Notes: a model not told the origin generated them from the letters alone. Counted from the first letter of the stretch, positions 11,758 through 23,984 are shown. The stretch: 64,000 nt of DNA from Branchiostoma floridae (GCF_000003815.2 NW_023365802.1:47333-111332), one strand, 5' to 3'. Made by a program: numbers and translations.

Positions 11758-14590
11758 GTCTGCCTGACAGATTTGCAGACAGTCAGTGACGCAGACAGAC
11801 AAAGATGAAGCCAGACAGGGAGGCAGACAGACAGAGAGGAGGACAGACGCTTGCAGACAGACATTGGGGCAGACAGACAATGAGAAAGCCAGACAGGGTT
11901 GCAGACAGACAAAGAAAAAGCCAGGCAGGGTTGCAGACAGACAAAAAAGAAGCCAGACAGGGAGGTAGACAGACAGAGAGAAAGAGAGACGGGCTTAAAA
12001 AACAGACAGAGAGAGAGAGAGAGGCATAGAGGCTTTCAGACAGACAGGGAGGCAGACAGACAAAGAGAACGCCAGACAGGCTTGCAGACAGACAAAGAGA
12101 GGGGCAGACAGGCTTGCAGACAGATATAGAGGGAGAAAGACAGGCTTGCAGACAGACAGAGAGGAAGACAGACAGGCTTGCAGACAGACAGAGAGGCAGA
12201 CAGACAGTCTTGCAGACAGACAGAGAGGCAGACAGACAAAGAGAAAGCCAGACAAGGTTGCAGACAGACAGAGAGAGAGGCAGACAGGCTTGCAGACAGA
12301 CAGAGAGGGAGACAGGCAGGCTTGCAGACAGCCAGGAGGTAGACAGACAAAGATGAAGCCAGACAGATTTGCAGACAGTCAGTGAGGCAGACAGACAAAG
12401 ATGAAGCCAGACAGGGAGGCAGACAGACAGAGAGGAAGACAGACGCTTGCAGACAGACTTTGGGGCAGACAGACAATGAGAAAGCCAGACAGGGTTGCAG
12501 ACAGACAAGAAAAAGCCAGACAGGGTTGCAGACAGACAGAGAGAGAGACAGACAGGGTTGCAGACAGAGAGGGAGACAGACAGGCTTGCAGACAGACATG
12601 AGGCAGACAGACAAAGAGAAAACCAGACAGGGTTGCAGACAGACAAAAAAAGAAGCCAGACAAGGTTGCAGACGGACAGTAAGGCAGGCAGACAAAGAGA
12701 AAGCCAGACAGGCTTGCAGACAGACAGACAAAAAAGAAGCTAGACCGGGTTGCAGACAGACAGAGAGGCAGGCAGACAGGCATGCAGACAGACATAGAGG
12801 GAGACAGATAGGCTTGCAGACAGACAGAGAGGGAGACAGACAGGCTTGCAGACATACAGGAGGCAGACAGACAAAGAAGAAGCCAGACATGGTTGCAGAC
12901 AGACAGACAGTTAGGCAGGCAGACAAAGAGAAAGTCAGACAAGCTTGCAGACAGACAGACAAAAAAGAAGCTAGACCGGGTTGCAGACAGACAGAGAGGC
13001 AGGCAGACAGGCATGCGGACAGACATAGAGGGAGACAAATAGGCTTGCAGACAGAGAGGGAGACAGACAGGCTTGCAGACATACAGGAGGCAGACAGAGA
13101 AAGAAGAAGCCAGACATGTTTGCAGATAGACAGTTAGGCAGGCAGACAAAGAGAAAGTCAGACAGGGTTGCAGACAGATAAAGAGGAAGAGAGACAGGCT
13201 TGCAGACAGACAGGAGGTAGACAGACAAAGACAACGCCAGACAGGGAGGCAGACAGACAGAAAGGAAGACAGACAAAGAAAAAGCCAGACAGGGTTGCAG
13301 ACAGACAGAGAGAGGGGCAGACAGGCTTGCAGACAGATAGAGAGGGAGACAGATAGGCTTCCAGACAGACAGAGAGGAAGACAGACAGGGAGGGAGACAG
13401 ACAGATTTGCAGACAGACATTGGGGCAGACAGACAATGAGAAAGCCAGACAGGGTTGCAGACAGACAGAGAGGAAGACAGACAGGGTTGCAAACAGACAG
13501 AGAGAAAGACAGACAGGCTTGCAGACAGACAGGGAGGCAGGCAGATAAGAAAGAAGCCATAAGGGGTTGCAGGCAACAAAGAGGAAGCCAGGCAGGGTTG
13601 GAGACACACATAGAGGAATCCAGACAGGGAGGCAGACAGACAGAGAGGGAGACAGACAAAGAGAAAGCCAGCCAAGATTGCAGAAAGACAAAAAGGCAGA
13701 TAGAAAGTCTTGAAGACAGACAGGGAGGCAAACAGACAGGGTTGCAGACAGACAGAGAGGGAGACAGACAGACTTGCAGACAAACATTTGGGCAGACAGA
13801 CAATGAGAAAGCAAGACAGGGTTGCAGGCAGACAGAAAGGAAGACAGACAGGCTTTCAGACAGACAGGAAGGCAGGCAAACAAAGAAGAGGCCAGACAGG
13901 GAGGCAGACAGACAGTGAGGCAGAAAGACTAGAGAGGCAGACATTGAAAGAGGAAGCCAGACAGGGTTTCAGTCAGACTGAGAGGCAGGTAGACAAAGAA
14001 AAGGCAATTCAGGGTTGCAAACAGACAAAGAGGAAGGCAGACAGGGCTGCAGACAGACAGAGAGGCAGACAGACAAAGACAAAGCGAGACAGGGTTGCAG
14101 ACAGACAGAGAGGGAGACAGACAGACTTGCGGACAGGCAATAAGGCGGGTAGTTAAAGAAGAAGCCAGAGAGGTTGCAAACGGACAAAAAGGAAGCCAGA
14201 CAGGGTTGCAGACAGACAGAGAGGGAAAAAGGCAGGCTTGTAGACAGACACGGAGGCAGACAGAAAAAGAGGAAGCCAGACAGGGTTGCAGACAGAAAGA
14301 GGCAGATAAACAAAGACGAAGCCAGACAGGGTTGCAAACAGACAGATGCAGACAAACAAAGACGAAGCCAGACAGGGTTGCAATCAGACAGAGAGGGAGA
14401 CAGACAGGCTTGCAGACAGACAGGGACGCAGGCAGACAAAGAAAAAGCCAAACAGAGAGGAATGTAGACAAAGAGAAAGCCAGAGAGGGTTGTAAACTAA
14501 CAGAGAGGCAGACAGACAGGCTTGCAGAAAGACAGAGAGGCAGACAGAGAAAGAGGAAGTCAGATAGGGTTTCAGTCAGACAGAGGGGCT
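11757..14590. repeat. 32-bp minisatellite array A (GACAGACAGG orientation)
   Basis: Tandem variants of a 32-bp unit made of GACA quartets with insertions such as CTTGCAGACAGACAG, AAGCCAGACAGGG and GAGAGGGAGACAG. The unit length is not a multiple of three and stops are rare, so all frames of the minus strand stay open for hundreds of codons (Cys-Leu-Ser-Val). These frames have no protein evidence. Blocks of specific variants match arrays B and C on the opposite strand. The array abuts a broken LINE on the left and a possible exon on the right. Confidence 0.97.
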
Positions 14591-14747
14591 GCCATGACTC
14601 AGGCGAAAACTCCGATAATTGCTCCTCGTAGGCTGAATCTTTTTGGTAGGCGCTATCATTGGGCTGCCAAGTAATATAAACCGGCTGGAGGCCTGGGATA
14701 TCTGTGCTCTCTAAGGAACAGAAGGTAGGCTGGGATGTTTTCAGATC
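14591..14747 (-). pseudogene. Possible coding exon cut by minisatellite
   Basis: On the minus strand a good acceptor (TTTTATATGTCAG|GATC) opens at 14747 a frame of about 50 codons, including PTFCSLESTDIPGLQPVY and two SAY motifs (DSAYQKDSAYEEQ). Its composition is unlike the neighbouring repeats. The frame then runs directly into array A at about 14590 with no donor site, and an assembly gap follows upstream. It may be a real exon whose 3' half was lost when the array expanded or inserted, or a chance frame. No family recognised. Confidence 0.3.
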
Positions 14748-14770
14748 CTGACATATAAAATACTGTATGG

Positions 14771-14870
14771 NNNNNNNNNNNNNNNNNNNNNNNNNNNNNN
14801 NNNNNNNNNNNNNNNNNNNNNNNNNNNNNNNNNNNNNNNNNNNNNNNNNNNNNNNNNNNNNNNNNNNNNN
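14771..14870. other. Assembly gap (100 N)
   Basis: A run of exactly 100 N, a size often used for gaps of unknown length. Confidence 0.99.
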
Positions 14871-15000
14871 CATGACTTAAACATTGTTAGCTTAGTTGTT
14901 GACCACGCGATCAACGACTTATAATTTAAGAATGTATTAGTTAGCTTTCTTAACTAACGCATTATAAGCAGGAATGATTGTTCTGTACTCTGTGATATTA

Positions 15001-15645
15001 TTGAATGAATGAAGAGTGAAGATCTTTATTGCACATTTTTGCAGTTAACAGATACAAAATGAGACTATTGCTGGATAAATTCAACTTCTCGCTTTTCTGT
15101 TATAGAGGAGATAACAGTGCAGATATGTTTTATGATCGATGGTTTGTCTAGTTGCATTAGGAATATGAATTTTTCTACAGAACTTAGGTGAATAAAATAG
15201 GGATATTGGTGCGACAGTAAATGCCACAACTGAAAAATTCCTTTCTCATCCAATCTGCCTTTTATTATCATCATCAATCTGCCTTTCCCTGAAAAAAAAA
15301 CAACCCTTCTCCAAAATGTCATCTCATCACTTAACAGCCCTTCAGTTACTTTCTTCAACACATTCTGATAACTAGAGAAAAAAACTATCTTGTACGCAAA
15401 CCCAAGAAAATTCAAGCTTTTTAAAAGTCACTTGTCTATTGAACTCTTACGATCCATTGGAATAAAAAAAAGAAACATACGAATTTTACATGAGTTTGCG
15501 CTAAATATATATACAATTTTAAGTAAATTGAGAATTTCACGTTCTAAAAGAATATCTTTTTCAGTTCCGTAAAATTCATATTTTGGTACCCCTGTGATTA
15601 TAGATAAGGATTTAGCATATGATGGGCAACCTTCTTGCAACATTT
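15001..15645 (-). mobile_element. 3' end of a LINE (CR1/L2-like), degenerate
   Basis: Minus-strand frames at 15428-15643 (with EGCPSYAKSL) and 15065-15415 (with SSVEKFIFLMQ) resemble the cysteine-containing C-terminal tail of CR1/L2-type retrotransposon proteins. After the stop there is a polyadenylation-like CAATAAAGATC and the sequence ends in a TTCATTCATTCAA tail at about 15001-15012. This tetranucleotide tail is typical of CR1/L2-type LINEs. The same tail type is seen on the plus strand at about 38600. Coding identity is tentative; the tail is clear. Confidence 0.5.
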
Positions 15646-15804
15646 AGTCATCTGTGATGTCTATGTTGAAAATGATAACGTGTCATTGTTTTCGGTATTA
15701 CTTTTGTTCCCTTTGCTTTATTCTGTTTCATTTTTAATAGAATACTATTAGACAAGACTGAAAACTCAAGTTGTAAGAATTACAACGGTCATGCAGACAA
15801 TCGA

Positions 15805-15945
15805 CACGTGTCATTGATGCCCCCTAGTGATTCTTATCGTTTTGCAGCTATAAGTGATTTGTCTGCAATAATGTCTTGAACTGCAAGGAGGCAATTTTGA
15901 TCCATACAGTGAACCCTATGCTCTAAAATAGAGGTGTCTGCTTAT
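15805..15945 (+). repeat. Dispersed repeat, copy 1
   Basis: About 140 bp including CATTGATGCCCCCTAG and AATTTTGATCCATACAG. It is matched in inverted orientation by 50455-50600. No coding capacity; probably one end or body of a non-autonomous transposon. Confidence 0.6.
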
Positions 15946-16034
15946 TCATGAAACTTTTACAGAATTCATAAGGTCTTTTGTAACCGTTACGTCAGCTATA
16001 CTCGTAGCCTTCGTTCAAATTCACACTTTGAGAG

Positions 16035-16195
16035 TACAGTGAAAGCCAGTTAATTGCACATCGGATTAACGAACAATTCTGTTCACTGCACGGGGTACCA
16101 AAATCCAAAACCGGTGCGGTCCAGCTAGATAACTTCGCATTATTGCACCAGCTAGAATAGTTTTGTCCGTTTCGAATATTCGATAGATACTAATG
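16035..16195 (+). mobile_element. Tigger/pogo-like MITE fragment, copy 1
   Basis: Starts TACAGTGAAAGCCAGTTAAT, with the CAGT...TTAAT start style of pogo/Tigger terminal repeats and a flanking TA. It shares GGTCCAGCTAGATAAC with a second, inverted copy at 21100-21258. The right end is unclear. Superfamily assignment rests on the terminus only. Confidence 0.45.
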
Positions 16196-16827
16196 TCATA
16201 GAATGGCAATAGAACCGGCACAGTTAATGATATTTATTTTGAACTATTTTTATTTTATTTTCCAAAAAATAGGAGCAAATGCGTGAACCAATCAATTAAA
16301 TTGGTATGGCCTGAATGAATTTTTTTTCTTTGCCAAACTTTTCTTTTTCGCACGCCTGCATATGCGTTTTGGGGTTCTCAGAGCATATCATCTTTAATCA
16401 TATCATCTTTCAATCAAATCAACGTGTCCTAAGAAAATATTGATCTAGCGAAAGATAGGATATAAGTTGGGCAGAGACATTTAATGGAAATACATCGAGT
16501 TGAGTTGCGTTCAAAAATATGAAATAAAGCAAGACACCGAGTAAGAACATTTAATGGAGGTTTTTGAACTGTTGCTATTGTTCACAAAATTTCCTTTAGG
16601 TCACAGCAAGTAACGTTTATGGATGAAATCCTTTTATAACAATCACTGTAACAATAGTGAGATAGGGCGAAAATAACAAGATGGCTGCATTTTCAAAATA
16701 GACACCATAAACGTTGTAACAAGAATCTAAGTGACAAAACATGATATCACAGCCAACAAGACAAGTTCATTCCTGTATTAAAGACACGTACTGGTGACAC
16801 TAATGTGGTAGACTGGTATCGCAAAGT

Positions 16828-16955
16828 TGGTAACTACACTCATGGCTTCCATAGTGGTGCATGTCATTTTTACAACTATCCAACTAGTTTCACTTCAAGA
16901 ATGACTGTCATGGCTACCATGCTACAATGCTAGTGTCACTTCTAGTACAATCATT
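16828..16955 (+). repeat. Isolated, diverged copies of the 38-bp minisatellite unit
   Basis: About three degenerate units, recognisable by ACTACACTCATGGCTTCC, TTTACAACTATCC and GTCATGGCTACC with CTAGTGTCACTTCTAG. They lie about 9.6 kb from the main array at 5071-7228. No gene overlaps. Confidence 0.7.
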
Positions 16956-19128
16956 ATTCTACAACACATTTGCCCATTTTGGTAACTTTTCGTCATGTTG
17001 ACCATCTCTAAATAAGATAAAATTTCTTGGTTGTTTTTCTGAAAAAAAGAAATTAATGAGCGCGCAAAAGTCATCCAGAAAATTTACTTGCTGTGGCCTT
17101 TCTGAATGTTACAGTATTGGCTCAATGGTGCCTCCTATTTCTCCCTTGTCTTTATCATTGATAACAAAATAATGAAGCACACAAAAAAGAGAATCACAGA
17201 GCCAAGTGACTTTATCACCGTACCAGTGACTTTATTCCCTTGAAATATAATTCAGTATAAATGTTCCTATCATATCATTAGCTGGCATATTTCACTCCAC
17301 ATAGTTGTGTGCAATTCTGTCAATGTGGCCAGGTGTAACACATACCCCACATTATGTGGCAAAGGTAAGATAAATTATCATATCATTGTCATCGTTCTTG
17401 ACTATAGCAACTCTTCCTTATCATACTGATTGTGGGGTCTGGGAAAAATGCACAAAAGCAAAAAATATGCAATATATGCCATCTTTACACCAAGGATATG
17501 ACAACAGAAAGTATAGATATCTACTTTGTGAATGGACTGCAATACTGTCATATAACATCAAAATACAACTAGCAGCTATAATTGTTATATTAACTGAGAC
17601 ATGGTAATTCAGCATTCACTGTATGATCATACAGTTTGTATCACATTTTTTCAACTATATCTCCTTTGCATTAGCTAACATTTCTTTCCACACAGGTGTT
17701 GAACTTATGAACTGGAAACTTAGTAACAGAAATGTACCTGTATATATATATATATTCCTCTATTCAAAGTAGATACAAATGTGATATGATATTATACGAT
17801 GGGCTTTATCAGATATTTACAACAATTATTTTTTTAAAACTCGTACGAGACTAGTGCAAAAACAGCTGTTTACTTGTAATAACTTTTTGGTTCTCATTTT
17901 GTGGTATTGCATACAATTTCTGCAATACTTAGAAGAACTGACAAATATTCATATGTAAAAATATGAATATGTTGTGAAAATAATAAAAACATTGAGCAGT
18001 TTTTTATAATTCCTTTGAGGTGACAAACCCGGAGACAATAGACTGTGCACATGTGCCTCATATGCATGTATGGTACAAAAACATGCATGAAGAAAAAAAA
18101 ATTGTCACAGACAAGATTATAACATATACAGGTGTATCTGGTCCCTATGAAAATAATGAAGATACAAAAAATGAACCATTAGCATAATATGAATCAGTTA
18201 TTAATTTAAAAAAACATCAAATATCAAACTGGAGGCCTTTTTTATAGAAATATTACAAGAATAATATTCCTCTCTTGGGCAAAATAATATCTTCAAATTT
18301 GGACTCTCTCTTCGTTCATCAATGTCACATGTCTTGTTACCTCACGATACGGATAAATATAATTTTTATGGTACTACATTTTGTAGAGTCAGTTTGGTTT
18401 GGATAAAATTGAAGCAAACGGTTTTGACTCTAAAATTTAAACATTTGAAAAAATGCCCCGCCTTTTCCATTAGGCAACTGCTCAAAGTTCAGTTCACGCA
18501 ATCTTTCATTTCTACTCGTAAAAATTAGGTTATGAAAAATAATCTAGTGAGAGTTTTTTTTCTTTTTATAATATTATACTACAGAAACCCACCAAACACA
18601 GATGGTGTACTATTGGGGTCATCAGGTGCATTATTGTTGCAGAGGATTCATAATCCCGGAGGAAGCTACCATTGGTTTATCATATTCCGTTTTGCTAGCA
18701 GTGATGAAACAACAAGAGTCTGTAAATTATCTATAGTTACAACATGTCGCAACTGGAGGCGAATTTTAATCCAATAATGCAAATAATAGATCTGGGGTTG
18801 TGTTTGATACTAATACGGTCTAACTGTGCTACATCCGAACACTCCATCCAACTGAACCTGAGCACAATCAAGTCAGGATTGTAGAAAAGTCTGGAAACAG
18901 TTTAATGAAGGCATTGCCTCTGAAATAGGTTAGACTACCAGGAAATCAATGAGAATAAAGGGTGATGTCGAAACACCACTTTTAACGTTATTCTAAATTG
19001 CCACTGACAAGATTGTAAGATCACTGTCATACAAAATGATTGTCAATTGGGCCAAACCCCTGACACAGAGATAGCTCAGGTAACCAGACGCTTGTAGATG
19101 TGACCCATAATCAAACATTCTGGGGTTG
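16956..19128. other. AT-rich region, no confident gene
   Basis: Long AT-rich stretch with short open frames of low information. One segment (18580-18670) reads as a possible exon on either strand but has no supporting splice pair. Nothing else recognised. Confidence 0.4.
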
Positions 19129-19690
19129 GGAGATCCTCAGGCATGATTCTCACTTTCACAGACAATATATACTCCCGAAGGAGAGCGGGAGGGGGTGGGG
19201 GTAGGGATCCTCAGGCATGATTTTTTACTTTCACTGACAATATATACTCCTGATGGAGGGAGGGAGGGAGGGAGGGAGGGGGTGGGGGTCGAGATCCTCA
19301 GGCATGACTTCTCACTTTCACAGATAATATATACTCCTGATGGAGGGAGGGAGGGGGTGGGGGTCAAGATTCTCGGGCATGATTTTTTTACTTTCACTGA
19401 CAATATATACTCCTGTTGGAGGGAGGGAGGGGATGGGGGTCCAGATCCTCAGGCATGATTTTTTTACTTTCACTGACAATATATACTCCTGATGGAGGGA
19501 GGGAGGGATGGAGGTGGTGGGGGTAGGGATCCTCAGGCATGATTTTTTACTTTCACTGACAATATATACTCCTGATGGAGGGAGGGAGGGGATGGGGGTT
19601 GGACATCCTGATTTCTCAGTTCCGTGGGCCATATGTACTTCCGATGGATGGACGGATGGGGTGGGAGTTGCAGATCCCGAATTCAAATCA
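19129..19690. repeat. Tandem repeat, about 75-85 bp, about 7.5 units
   Basis: Unit contains ATCCTCAGGCATGATTTTT, ACTTTCACTGACAATATATA and a purine run of GGGA repeats whose variable length changes the unit size. The last two units are more diverged. The strong GGGAGGG purine run could form G-quadruplex or triplex DNA; this is inference. Confidence 0.92.
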
Positions 19691-20179
19691 TAATTGCAAC
19701 ATGTCACAGTCATGTCAAGTCACTTGTCGTGGGTCAAATCCCTGATGAAGGAAAATCAAAACATTTTTTGCTGATTCTTTGATCATGATGTAATGTGAAT
19801 TATCCGGTCAAAATTCAAGACTTAAGGATAAAAGAATCTATATGTAGACATCCTTGAACAACAGTTAACCAAACTAAAAGTTACAAGATAATTTGAAATA
19901 TATAGATGCTCAAGTGATAATGGTACATCAGTTATGTTGTCGTCTGATGATGAGATGGACTCAGGACAAGGGGACAGAATTGTTCTTATACCATTTTAAG
20001 CACAGCACTTTGGAGATGCCAACTATTTCATCATAAACAGATCACATAAAATCTTCAACAGTACAAATCAAAACACATAAAAAAATTAAGATGAAGTACA
20101 GTATCTCAATTATTATAGCTGCCCATTTAAATGTCTCAGTTGTCATTATTAACATTACATGTTTGCCTAGGAAAATGCT

Positions 20180-20960
20180 CTTTTATGGCATCTAACAGTT
20201 TTTGTCCTTAACTGTTGACATACAGCTAATTAATTTACAAAGAGGCGACAATGCCTGGGAGCCCTTTCTACTTACAAAAAACTAGCAATACATTATGTAT
20301 ACCCTTAATTCTGTTTTATGGCATCTAACAGTTTTTGTTCAACTGCAGACATATCAAAGCTAATTTATTGACAAAGAGGCGCCAATGCTTGGCAGCCCTT
20401 TCTACTTACAAAAAAAGTAGCAATACATTATGTATACCCTTATTTCTTTTTCATGGCATCTAACAGTTTTTTGTTCAACTGCAGACATATTAAAGCTAAT
20501 TTATTGACAAAGAGGCGCCAATGCTTGGCAGCCCTTTCTATTTACAAAAAAAAGTAGCAATACATTATGCATACCCTTAATTCTGTTTTATGGCATCTAA
20601 CAGTTTTTTGTTCAACTGCAGACATATTAAAGCTAATTTATCGACAAAGAGGCGCCAATGCTTGGCAGCCCTTTCTACAAACAAAAACTTAGAAATACAT
20701 TATGTATCCGGCCTTAATTCTCTTTTATGGGCATCTAACAGTTTTTTGTTCAACTGTTGACACACAGCTAATTTATTTACAAAGAGGCGCCAATGCCTGG
20801 CAGCCCTTTCTACTAACATTAGCAATACATACCCTTAATTCTCTTTTATGGCATCTAACAGTTTTTAATTCAACTGTGGACATACAGCTATATTCATTTA
20901 CAAAGAGGCGCCAACGCCTTGGCAGCCATTTCTACTAACAAAAACTAGCAATGCATCTTC
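20180..20960. repeat. Tandem repeat, about 133 bp, 6 units
   Basis: Unit begins TTTTATGGCATCTAACAG (at about 20180, 20313, 20447, 20582, 20722, 20843) and contains ACAAAGAGGCGCCAATGC and GCAATACATTATGTATACCC. The last units are shorter. No coding capacity. Confidence 0.92.
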
Positions 20961-21099
20961 TTAAAGGCAACCTGCTTAAGTGGTACCAGCATTAAAAAAA
21001 TTAATTGTTACTAACATTAAGAATTGATATTATGTACCTCCTTCATGGCGGCTAGCTTCTATCAGCACAACATTTAAAAAATTGTTAGACTGGGACAAT

Positions 21100-21258
21100 T
21101 AAGCACACCCCATTTGCCAGGCTAATAGTGCAGTGCAATTATCCGGGTGCAACAAAGCAGTTATCCAGCTGGACCGCATTGGTTTGGGATTTGGAGATTC
21201 TGTGCAATTAACAGAGGTGTGCAGTACTCTGTTGTGCAATTAACTGGCCTCTACTGTA
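21100..21258 (-). mobile_element. Tigger/pogo-like MITE fragment, copy 2
   Basis: On the minus strand it begins TACAGTAGAGGCCAGTTAAT and contains GGTCCAGCTGGATAAC, matching the copy at 16035-16195 in inverted orientation. Same caveats on superfamily. Confidence 0.45.
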
Positions 21259-21354
21259 TTAACAAAAACTAGCAAACATGTACAGTTCTATCTCCTCAAT
21301 GGCAGCCTCATTGGCACCAACATTTCAAAAAATGTCATGTGACTACCTGATGAT

Positions 21355-21562
21355 ATACTGTAAATGCAGAAACTTTTGCGGTGGTTTAATGTTTGCAGTT
21401 TTCACAGAGGCCGCTTCACCGCAAATTTAACCGTGAACATTTTTCCTTGGCAGTAAGAGACTATAGTGCATGGTGCTACCGCGAAATTAAAACCACCGCG
21501 AAAAGTCCATTTTTCCGCTACCAAGAAATTAAATCTCCGTTAACTTAAATCCATTTACAGTA
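21355..21562. mobile_element. Short MITE with ACTGTAAATG termini
   Basis: About 200 bp, left end TACTGTAAATGCAG and right end CCATTTACAGTA. The body is rich in GCGG/CCGC palindromic tracts (GCGGTGGTTTAA, AACCACCGCGAA). The outermost TA could be a TA target duplication. No coding capacity; a Tc1/mariner-type non-autonomous element is plausible. Confidence 0.6.
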
Positions 21563-21605
21563 CAGTGGTCCTTTGTTGTAGAATTGTCATTTATTGATTG
21601 GGATT

Positions 21606-23565
21606 TTAGGCCGCACTAGTGACAGGTGCGCCTGCAAAGGTTAGGCTGAACTTGTGAAAAGGTGCGCCTACAAAAATTAAGAAAAAACAAAAGTAAGTTA
21701 AGGCTGCACTAGTGACAGGTGCGCCTACAAAAAAATCACGCAAAAAGGAAAGTAAGTAAAGGTTTGGCCGCACTAGTGACAGGTGCACCTACAAAAAAAT
21801 CAAGTAAAAACTAAAGTAAGTAAAGGTTAGGCTGCACTTGTGACAGGCGCGCCAACAAAAACATTAAGCAAAAACAAAAGTAAGTTAAGGCTGCACTAGT
21901 GACAGGTGCGCCTACAAAAAAATCACGCAAAAAGGAAAGTAAGTAAAGGTTTGGCCGCACTAGTGACAGGTGCACCTACAAAAAAATCAAGTAAAAACTA
22001 AAGTAAGTAAAGGTTAGGCTGCACTTGTGACAGGCGCGCCAACAAAAACATTAAGCAAAAACTAAAGTAAGTTAAGGCTGCACTAGTGACAGGTGCGCCT
22101 ACAAAAAATCAAGCAAAAGGTAAAGGTTAGTCCGCACTAGTGACAGGTGCACCTAAATAAATCAAGCAAAATGTAAAGGCTAGTCCGCACTAGTGACAGG
22201 TGCACCTAAATAAATCAAGCAAAAGGTAAAGGTTAGTCCGCACTAGTGACAGGTGCACCTACAAAAAATCAAGCAAAAGGTAAAGGTTAGTCCGCACTAG
22301 TGACAGGTGCACCTAAATAAATCAAGCAAAATGTAAAGGCTAGTCCGCACTAGTGACAGGTGCACCTAAATAAATCAAGCAAAAGGTAAAGGTTAGTCTG
22401 CACTAGTGACAGGTGCGCCTACAAAAAATCACGCAAAAAGCAAATTTAGTAAAGGTTAGACCGCACTAGTGACAGGTGCACCTACCAAATGATAAGCGAA
22501 AGGTTATTTAAAAGTAACGGTTAGACCGCACTAGTAACAGGTGCACCTACAACAAATCAAACAAAAGATAATTCAAAAGTAAAGGTCAGACCGCACTAGT
22601 AACAGGTGCACCTACAAAAAAATCAAACAAAAGGTAATTTAAAAGTAAAAGTTAGACCGCACTAGCAACAGGTGCTCCTACAAAATATCAAGCGAAAAGT
22701 AAAGTAAGTAAAGGTTAGTCTGCACTAGTGACAGGTGCACCTACAAAAAATCAAGCAAAAGGTAAAGGTTAGTCCGCACTAGTGACAGGTGCACCTAAAA
22801 AATCAAGCAAAATGTAAAGGTTAGTCCGCAATAGTGACAGGTGCACCTAAATAAATCAAGCAAAAGGTAAAGGTTAGTCTGCACTAGTGACAGGTGCACC
22901 TACAAAAAATCAAGCAAAAGGTAAAGGTTAGTCCGCACTAGTGACAGGTGCACCTAAATAAATCAAGCAAAATGTAAAGGCTAGTCCGCACTAGTGACAG
23001 GTGCACCTAAATAAATCAAGCAAAAGGTAAAGGTTAGTCTGCACTAGTGACAGGTGCACCTACAAAAAATCAAGCAAAAGGTAAAGGTTAGTCCGCACTA
23101 GTGACAGCTGCACCTAAATAAATCAAGCAAAATGTAAAGGCTAGTCCGCACTAGTGACAGCTGCACCTAAATAAATCAAGCAAAAGGTAAAGGTTAGTCT
23201 GCACTAGTGACAGGTGCACCTACAAAAAATCAAGCAAAAGGTAAAGGTTAGTCCGCACTAGTGACAGTTGCACCTAAATAAATCAAGCAAAATGTAAAGG
23301 CTAGTCCACACTAGTGACAGGTGCACCTAAAAAAATCAAGCAAAATGTAAAGGTTAGTCCGCACTAGTGACAGGTGCACCTAAATAAATCAAGCAAAATG
23401 TAAAGGTTAGTCCGCACTAGTGACAGGTGCACCTAAAAAAATCAAGCAAAAGGTAAAGGTTAGTCCGCACTAGTGACAGGTGCGCCTACAAAAAATCAAG
23501 CAAAATGTAAAGGTTAGTTCACACTAGTGACAGGTGCACCTACAAAACAATCAAGCAAACACTAA
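21606..23565. repeat. 54-bp (53-62 bp) minisatellite, about 35 units
   Basis: Units share the core GCACTAGTGACAGGTGCACC followed by an A-rich spacer with AATCAAGCAAAAGGTAAAGG. Longer units dominate the left end, where a block of three units (about 183 bp) is repeated at about 21700 and 21884. Shorter 53-54-bp units form trimers further right. Each unit carries two perfect palindromes, CACTAGTG and AGGTGCACCT (often AGGTGCGCCT), so every copy presents CAGGTG E-box half sites. Confidence 0.95.
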
Positions 23566-23984
23566 AGACCTACACCTATAGATAATGGCAGCAGAATACA
23601 GCCTGAGCCAAAAATGAGCGCTAAAAAAGACAAGCTCCACGCCCTCTGGCTTACTCCAGGGCGAAAACAAGCTGATGATTCAAGGTTGGAAAGCTCATCA
23701 TTACGATAATTTCTTGTTGCCAATAAAAGAACTTAAACTCTATGGAATTACACACCCACCCATCATCTTGCTACTCATCCCTGTCCCATAGTGAGTGAGT
23801 GAGTGTGAGTTGAAACATAACGGTAGAAATTACCCATATCCATAGCACCTGCTGACAATGGTGGAAGAACAAGTTCTGTATCCTGTCACTTGAGGCCATC
23901 TCATCATGACAACAACACTTCTGATGACAACAAATTCCAAACATTCTTTACCTTGAATATATAATTTTATATACATAAATATTA
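23566..23984. other. No gene seen
   Basis: Unique-looking sequence between two arrays, with a short GAGT run near 23795. No exon or promoter supported. Confidence 0.35.

Noticed and set aside
11783-14873. Many long open frames (up to 521 codons) rich in Cys-Leu-Ser-Val or Arg-Gln-Thr-Asp
   Set aside because: They lie wholly in the 32-bp repeat, overlap in all frames and strands, and have no domain or splice structure.
21606-23565. Possible CRISPR-like array with conserved 20-bp core and variable spacers
   Set aside because: Spacers are near-identical A-rich sequence and vary only by small indels; it is a minisatellite.
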